Source: Saccharopolyspora spinosa NRRL 18395
GTDB taxonomy: Bacteria; Actinomycetota; Actinomycetes; Mycobacteriales; Pseudonocardiaceae
Reading direction: 5' to 3'
Assembly: GCF_000194155.1 (NCBI RefSeq)
Contig: NZ_GL877879.1
Coordinates: forward strand, 328,818-392,817
DNA: 64,000 nucleotides
The notes beneath the pieces were generated by a model. It was not told the DNA's origin. It did not search any database and worked only from the letters and a program-made list of their open reading frames with translations. The first letter of the stretch is position 1. Each line of letters begins with the position of its first letter. Of this stretch, positions 59,970 through 64,000 are shown one piece after another. Both the position numbers and the translations under genes were made by a program.

Positions 59970-60646
59970 CGGGTGACCTCTTCCTGCAGGTCGAGCACCT
60001 TCGTGGGGCGGTCGGGTTCGCGCGCGGGCAGCGGGATCAGCTCGACGTCACCGGAGGGTGGATCGGTGGCGCTGGCCAGCACCGTCATCCCGGTGCGGGT
60101 CACCTCGCGCAGCCCCGCCCACACCTGCGCCCGTGCGGACATGGGGAGACCGGCGTCCACGTCGTCGACGAGGATCCCGGCGGGCTCGGCGGCGACCGTC
60201 AGCGCCACGGCGAGCAGCAGCCGTTCGGCGGGATGCAGCTCGTCGATCAGCGCGGTGCGGTCCGGGGCGATCCGCACCTTGTCGAGCGCGGCATCGATGG
60301 AACGCTCGGAGACGCCGCTGATCAGGCGGCGTTCCATGATCGCCTCGCGGACCCGGTGCTTGTTCTCCAGCTCGTAGCCCGGGCGCAGCCGGGCTGGGAG
60401 GATCAGCTGGCGCACTGCCTTGGCCTGCGCGGGCAGCACGTGCCCGGAGACGTCCAGGTACCCCGTGATCAGCGGGAGGCGACCGGACAGGGCGAGCAGC
60501 AGCGACGTGCGGCCCGTGCCGGCGGGCCCGGCCACCACGGCGAGCGCGCCGGGTTCGACGCGCAGGTCCAGGTTGGCGAAGACGATGCCCGCGGGGCCCC
60601 TGGCGGCGATTCCGCGGGCGAGGATGGCCACGCCGTCGACGTACAT
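59966..60646 (-). CDS. ABC-type ATPase paired with the YhgE/Pip protein
   Basis: 226 residues from the ATG at 60646 after AGGAGGG. Walker A is VVAGPAGTGRTSLLLALSGR, with Arg in place of the usual Lys (GTGRTS), an odd but recurring feature of this subfamily. The signature region is degenerate (LIDELHPAERLLLAVALTVA), and Walker B is GILVDDVDAG, with Asp where Glu is usual. ATP hydrolysis may be weak. It is coupled to the YhgE/Pip gene by a GTGA overlap. Confidence 0.8.
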   Translation of the reverse strand: MYVDGVAILARGIAARGPAGIVFANLDLRVEPGALAVVAGPAGTGRTSLLLALSGRLPLITGYLDVSGHVLPAQAKAVRQLILPARLRPGYELENKHRVREAIMERRLISGVSERSIDAALDKVRIAPDRTALIDELHPAERLLLAVALTVAAEPAGILVDDVDAGLPMSARAQVWAGLREVTRTGMTVLASATDPPSGDVELIPLPAREPDRPTKVLDLQEEVTR

Positions 60647-60822
60647 TGACCCTCCTGAGCGCACGACTGCGTCCAAAGTGGCTGCTCGCGCGGATCTCGG
60701 CAACTCATGTCCAAAGTGGATTAAGGCCGACGTTCGGCCTCGTGCCAGGTGGGTCGCTCTTGCCGAAATCCGCACCGTCGGCGTGTCCGGTCCGCGGCAG
60801 CGGCGCTGCGTGGAACCCGAGA

Positions 60823-61350
60823 TCAGCGGGTGATGATGGTTTCGGTGTCGCCGGTTCGCGTGTCGACGATGGCGATCTCGCTGATCCCCGCCCGCACCGG
60901 CTCCGGCGGTTGCAGGGCCCGGAAGCCCACTGCCAGCTGGTTGTCGGTGATGCCCTGGGCGAGCGTGCAGTGCGGGATCCAGGCGCCGGGGAAGTAGTAG
61001 GCGGACGGGTGCTGTACGCGCCCGGCCAGCGCGTCGTGCACCGCCGAGTGAACCGCCAGCAGCTCGGTGTCTACGACCGCTCCCAGCAGAAGGACCCGGT
61101 CCTCGCCGGGGAACGTCCCCAGGGTGTGCAGCCAGAGGTCCGGAATGGACAGCAGCTCCAGTTCGGTGCGCAGCGCCTTGCGCGCGGCGGTAGGAATCCC
61201 GGCCGCCGCCGCGAAGGTCACGTGCGGACGGTGCTTGCCGTCGGATCGGGTGGCGATGCTCGGCACCCCGGCGTCGTCCAAGCGGCGCCAGAACGCCCGG
61301 ATCCCGGATTCCGCTGCGTCGTCGAAGAACGACACCAACGCCTGCGCCAT
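60823..61350 (-). CDS. 2'-5' RNA ligase / 2H phosphoesterase family protein
   Basis: 175 residues, MAQALVSFFDDAAESGIRAF. The two HxT/S motifs of the 2H superfamily are HRPHVTFA and IPHCTLAQG. Such enzymes open or form 2',3'-cyclic phosphates or related ADP-ribose derivatives; the true substrate is unknown. Its ATG overlaps the mutY stop (TGATG), so the two are co-translated. Confidence 0.85.
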   Translation of the reverse strand: MAQALVSFFDDAAESGIRAFWRRLDDAGVPSIATRSDGKHRPHVTFAAAAGIPTAARKALRTELELLSIPDLWLHTLGTFPGEDRVLLLGAVVDTELLAVHSAVHDALAGRVQHPSAYYFPGAWIPHCTLAQGITDNQLAVGFRALQPPEPVRAGISEIAIVDTRTGDTETIITR

Positions 61351-62255
61351 CAGTGCTCGCCGGGGAGCGCGAAGCGGCCGTCGTCGGTCTGCTCGACGAG
61401 CCCGTCCACCAGCAGGGAGTCCAGGCACCGGTCCCGCTGCCCGGCGTCCGACCACACGGCGTCCAGCTGCTCGCGCAGCACCGGGCCGGTCGAACCGCGC
61501 AGCACGTCCAGCAGCTTGCCGCGCACTTGGCGATCGGTGCCGGCGAACTTCTGCACCTTCTTCGGCGGCCCGGCGTAGGCCGGTCGGCCAGCGTGCTGCC
61601 ACGCGCAGTCGGGCGCGATCGGGCAGGCCTCGCACCGCGGCGACCGCACGGTGCACACCACCTGGCCGAGCTCCATCAACGCCGCCGACAGCTTCGCGGC
61701 GCTGGCGTCGTCGGCCGGGAGCAGGACGTCGACGTCGTCGAGATCGCGCTTGGTCGACGGCGGACCGGCATCGCCGGCGCCGTGCACGGCGCGCGCTACC
61801 ACCCGCCGGACGTTCGTGTCGACCACCGGCGCCCGCTTGCCGTAGGCGAAGGCTGCCACGGCCCGGGCGGTGTAGGCGCCGATGCCCGGCAGCGCCAGCA
61901 GGGTGTCGACGTCGGACGGGACGACATCGCCGTGCTCGGCGGCGATGGTCGCGGCCGCCTCGTGCAGCCGCAGTGCCCGGCGCGGGTAGCCGAGCTTCCC
62001 CCAGGCGCGCAGCACCTCGCCCTGCGGCTCGGTGGCGAGGTCGGAGGGACGCGGCCAGCGGCGCATCCACTCCTCCCAGATCGGCTGGACCCGGTTGACC
62101 GGGGTCTGCTGCAGCATCGTCTCGCTGACCAGCACGCCCCAACCCGTCGTGCCGGGCGCGCGCCACGGCAGCGGTCGGGCGGTCGCGGCGAACCAATCGA
62201 TCAAGTCGACCGGGTCCAGGGGCGGGACGGTGGGATGTGCGGCGGTGGTCTTCAT
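61350..62255 (-). CDS. mutY: Adenine DNA glycosylase MutY
   Basis: 301 residues from the ATG at 62255. It has the HhH-GPD fold: PLPWRAPGTTGWGVLVSETM, LQQTPVNRVQPIWEEWMRRW, LLALPGIGAYTARAVAAFAY with the catalytic Asp in PVVDTNVRRV. The iron-sulphur cluster is C-x6-C-x2-C-x5-C (CTVRSPRCEACPIAPDC). The short C-terminus lacks the full NUDIX-like 8-oxoG domain, as in other actinobacteria. It removes A opposite 8-oxoG. Confidence 0.94.
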   Translation of the reverse strand: MKTTAAHPTVPPLDPVDLIDWFAATARPLPWRAPGTTGWGVLVSETMLQQTPVNRVQPIWEEWMRRWPRPSDLATEPQGEVLRAWGKLGYPRRALRLHEAAATIAAEHGDVVPSDVDTLLALPGIGAYTARAVAAFAYGKRAPVVDTNVRRVVARAVHGAGDAGPPSTKRDLDDVDVLLPADDASAAKLSAALMELGQVVCTVRSPRCEACPIAPDCAWQHAGRPAYAGPPKKVQKFAGTDRQVRGKLLDVLRGSTGPVLREQLDAVWSDAGQRDRCLDSLLVDGLVEQTDDGRFALPGEH

Positions 62256-62572
62256 GGCACGACCGATCCTGCCAGGTCCCCGAACCCTCGCGGAACCACG
62301 TCCGAGCCTGTCGCCTGGCGCCGCCCCGCCCGCCGCACGGAGTTCCACCCGACTGGAACCGAGACGGCCCTGGCTACCTGCAAAAATGCCCCCCGCGCGC
62401 TTCCGGGGGGCGCGGTTTCGCGAGAAACCGCCGTCCACGCAGGCACCGCGAAACCGCGTGCTCGGGTGCGAGGCCCGGAATCGGGTGCTGTAGCCATGAT
62501 CGAATGCGATACGCCCAATTGGGTGATCAATTGTAATGCCGTTCGGAGTAGTCATCGAGTTACTGTCGTGTC
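62256..62572. other. Promoter region between divergent mutY and the membrane protein gene, with palindrome
   Basis: About 317 bp. GCGGTTTC (62412-62419) and GAAACCGC (62424-62431) form a perfect hairpin with GCGA between, followed by another partial copy (GCACCGCGAAACCGCGTGC). These belong to the TTTC/GAAA palindromes of this window. As the flanking genes diverge, it is not a terminator. No small gene is convincing. Confidence 0.5.
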
Positions 62573-63163
62573 GTGCTTGATCCGACCGGGCCGCTCCCGC
62601 CCGCGGTGTACTGGCGTCGCCGCGCGGTGGCAATTGGTGCGGCCGTACTCGCAGCGGTCCTCATCGGCTGGGGTGCGATCGCCTTGATCGGCGGCACCTC
62701 GGAGCCCCAGGCGGCCCAGGCGAAACCGCCGGGTCCGCCGGTCGCGGTGGCGGCCGACGCCCCGCCGCCGTGCACGGACGAGTCGATGCGTGTCGTCGCC
62801 GAGGTGGCCCGCCCGGAGTTCAAGGTGGGCGAGCGGATCGGCATGAGCATCGTGGTGACCAACGCGGGCGACCGGGCGTGCGTGCGGGACATCAACCGGA
62901 TGCTGCGCGAGCTGACCGTGTCGACCCCGGGCGGCAAGCACGTGTGGTCCAGCAACGACTGCTACTCGGAGTCGACCAACGAGCAGCCGCTGCTGCAGCC
63001 TGGGCAGTCGGTGCGCAACGACGTCCAGTGGTCCGGCCAGATGTCCACAGCGGACTGCCGGGACGAGCCGGGGCGCGCACCGGCGGGCGACTACCAGGTG
63101 GTGGCCAGGGTCGCGGCGCTCAACAGCTCGCCCACCCCGTTCCGCCTGACCGCCGCATCCTGA
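62573..63163 (+). CDS. Membrane-anchored extracytoplasmic protein (Rv3587c-like)
   Basis: 196 residues from GTG at 62573. One N-terminal helix (VAIGAAVLAAVLIGWGAIAL), a Pro-rich linker and an immunoglobulin-like external domain (MRVVAEVARPEFKVGERIGM, SIVVTNAGDRACVRDINRML, KHVWSSNDCYSESTN) with four cysteines (PPPCTD, RACVRD, NDCYSE, TADCRD). It matches the membrane protein found beside disA in mycobacteria. Function unknown. Confidence 0.8.
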   Translation: MLDPTGPLPPAVYWRRRAVAIGAAVLAAVLIGWGAIALIGGTSEPQAAQAKPPGPPVAVAADAPPPCTDESMRVVAEVARPEFKVGERIGMSIVVTNAGDRACVRDINRMLRELTVSTPGGKHVWSSNDCYSESTNEQPLLQPGQSVRNDVQWSGQMSTADCRDEPGRAPAGDYQVVARVAALNSSPTPFRLTAAS

Positions 63164-63209
63164 CCGGCAGAGCACGCAGCCCGGGCGAAATCGGCGAGAC
63201 TGCAGCGGC

Positions 63210-64000
63210 TCAGGGGAACCGGTCCACTATGGATGATTCGGCGAGCCGGGAGAGGCCTTCCCGGACCAGGCTCGCCCGCGTGTCGCCGATCGACTCCACC
63301 GCGCGCAGCTCGTCCACCGTCGCCGCGAGCAGCCGTTGCAGCGAGCCGAAGTGCTCCACCAGCTGCCGGCGGACGGTGGCGGGCAGCCGCGGCACCCTGG
63401 CGAGCAGCCGGTAGCCGCGCGGGGTCAGGTGCTGGTCCAGCGCCTCCGGCGTGTCCGGGTAGCCGAAGGCGCCGGCGATCGCGGTCAGGTCCAGCAGCTC
63501 CGTGCCGTCGAGCTTGCGCAGCGCCGTCTCGACCTGCTCCGACGTAGGCATCGCGCCGCTGGTCGGCAGGTACTCCTGCACGATCAGCTCCCGGTCGAGG
63601 TCGATGCCGTCGCGGGCGTGGCCCCGGCGGTCGCGCGCTTCCCGCGAGGAGCCGATCAGCTCGTCCAGCTGCAGCTCGATGAGCCGGCCGTCCTTGCCCA
63701 GCTCGACGACGTCGCCCTCGATCTCGTCGGCGATCCGCCGCACCATCTCCATCCGTTGCACGACGGTCATCGCGTCGCGCAACGTCACGTAATCCTCGAT
63801 CTCCAGCGCCGACAGCGTCTGCGCGACCTCGGCCAGCCGCGCGGTGTAGCGCTCCAGGGTCGCCAGCGCCTGGTTCGCGCGGGACAGGATCTCCGGCGAG
63901 CCGATCAGCACGTGCCGGTGGCCCTGCGTGTAGACGCTGATGATGCTCATCGACTGGCTGACGGACACCACCGGGTAGCCGGTCTGGATCGCGGTGCGCT
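63210..64000 (-). CDS. disA: DNA integrity scanning protein / diadenylate cyclase DisA (5' part outside window)
   Basis: The C-terminal part, about 263 residues; the gene continues past the right edge. Visible: the end of the DAC domain (QTGYPVVSVSQSMSIISVYT), the central helical spine (LATLERYTARLAEVAQTLSA, RRIADEIEGDVVELGKDGRL) and the C-terminal HhH DNA-binding domain (VEHFGSLQRLLAATVDELRA, VESIGDTRASLVREGLSRLA). DisA makes c-di-AMP from two ATP and pauses at branched DNA. The nucleotide-binding DGA and RHR motifs are off the window. Confidence 0.94.
   Translation of the reverse strand, partial: RTAIQTGYPVVSVSQSMSIISVYTQGHRHVLIGSPEILSRANQALATLERYTARLAEVAQTLSALEIEDYVTLRDAMTVVQRMEMVRRIADEIEGDVVELGKDGRLIELQLDELIGSSREARDRRGHARDGIDLDRELIVQEYLPTSGAMPTSEQVETALRKLDGTELLDLTAIAGAFGYPDTPEALDQHLTPRGYRLLARVPRLPATVRRQLVEHFGSLQRLLAATVDELRAVESIGDTRASLVREGLSRLAESSIVDRFP

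Overview
The window is high-GC actinobacterial DNA, most probably from Saccharopolyspora or a close relative in the Pseudonocardiaceae. Two things support this. The right-hand two thirds follows the gene order of the mycobacterial ppa - PBP4 - zincin - tilS - hpt - ftsH - folE-P-B-K - DUF3180 - panC-panD - coaX - lysS - lsr2 - clpC - mhuD - mutY - disA block. The left edge is an integrative element attached to a tRNA-Thr, as known for pSE101 of Sac. erythraea (recalled, not checked). Genus is inference.

Left part (1-10.4 kb), accessory and decaying. Positions 1-3064 are one end of an AICE-type integrative element: a leftward operon of small HTH and unknown genes with TGATG start/stop coupling, a divergent GntR regulator with iterated operators, a GNAT acetyltransferase, a 359-nt structured non-coding block bounded by a perfect 20-bp inverted repeat, and a truncated tRNA-Thr as attachment site. 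Outside it lie remnants of an older element (an integrase with a stop codon at its catalytic tyrosine, and a zinc-ribbon protein), an operon of unknown secreted and cytoplasmic genes split by an IS5-like element, a frameshifted IS1380 element with a clean TTAG duplication, and debris of an MFS transporter, a peroxiredoxin and an FAD oxidoreductase.

Middle (10.4-23.3 kb), lineage-specific. It holds a quinone oxidoreductase/TetR pair, an XRE regulator divergent from YceI, a decayed Cys/Met PLP enzyme, an M23 peptidase, a DUF4231-like membrane protein, a secreted protein with a recent tandem duplication, a rifampicin-phosphotransferase-like enzyme and a 14-TM MFS exporter. Two related MITE-like elements lie here, one nested inside a copy of a separate dispersed hairpin repeat.

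Right part (23.4-64 kb), conserved core. Pyrophosphatase is followed by a PBP4-type DD-peptidase with a disordered N-terminal extension of about 970 residues. Then come a DUF2342 zincin, tilS (frameshifted here), hpt, ftsH, and the folate operon, in which folE carries a LAGLIDADG intein immediately before its zinc-ligand cysteine. The pantothenate/CoA genes, lysS, lsr2, an IdeR-boxed siderophore ABC importer and clpC follow. After clpC comes another decayed patch, then an EEP phosphatase, an MhuD-like haem-degrading enzyme, a YhgE/Pip transporter pair, mutY, and disA cut by the right edge. Folate (folE, P, B, K) and pantothenate/CoA (DUF2520, panC, panD, coaX) genes lie almost contiguously and are largely translationally coupled.

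The strongest less-described signals are the FolE intein with an AT-rich tract running into the C-extein, the disordered PBP extension, three families of dispersed palindromic repeats or MITEs, and the structured block at the element end. Several frameshifts could be sequencing errors, especially the one in tilS, which is normally essential.
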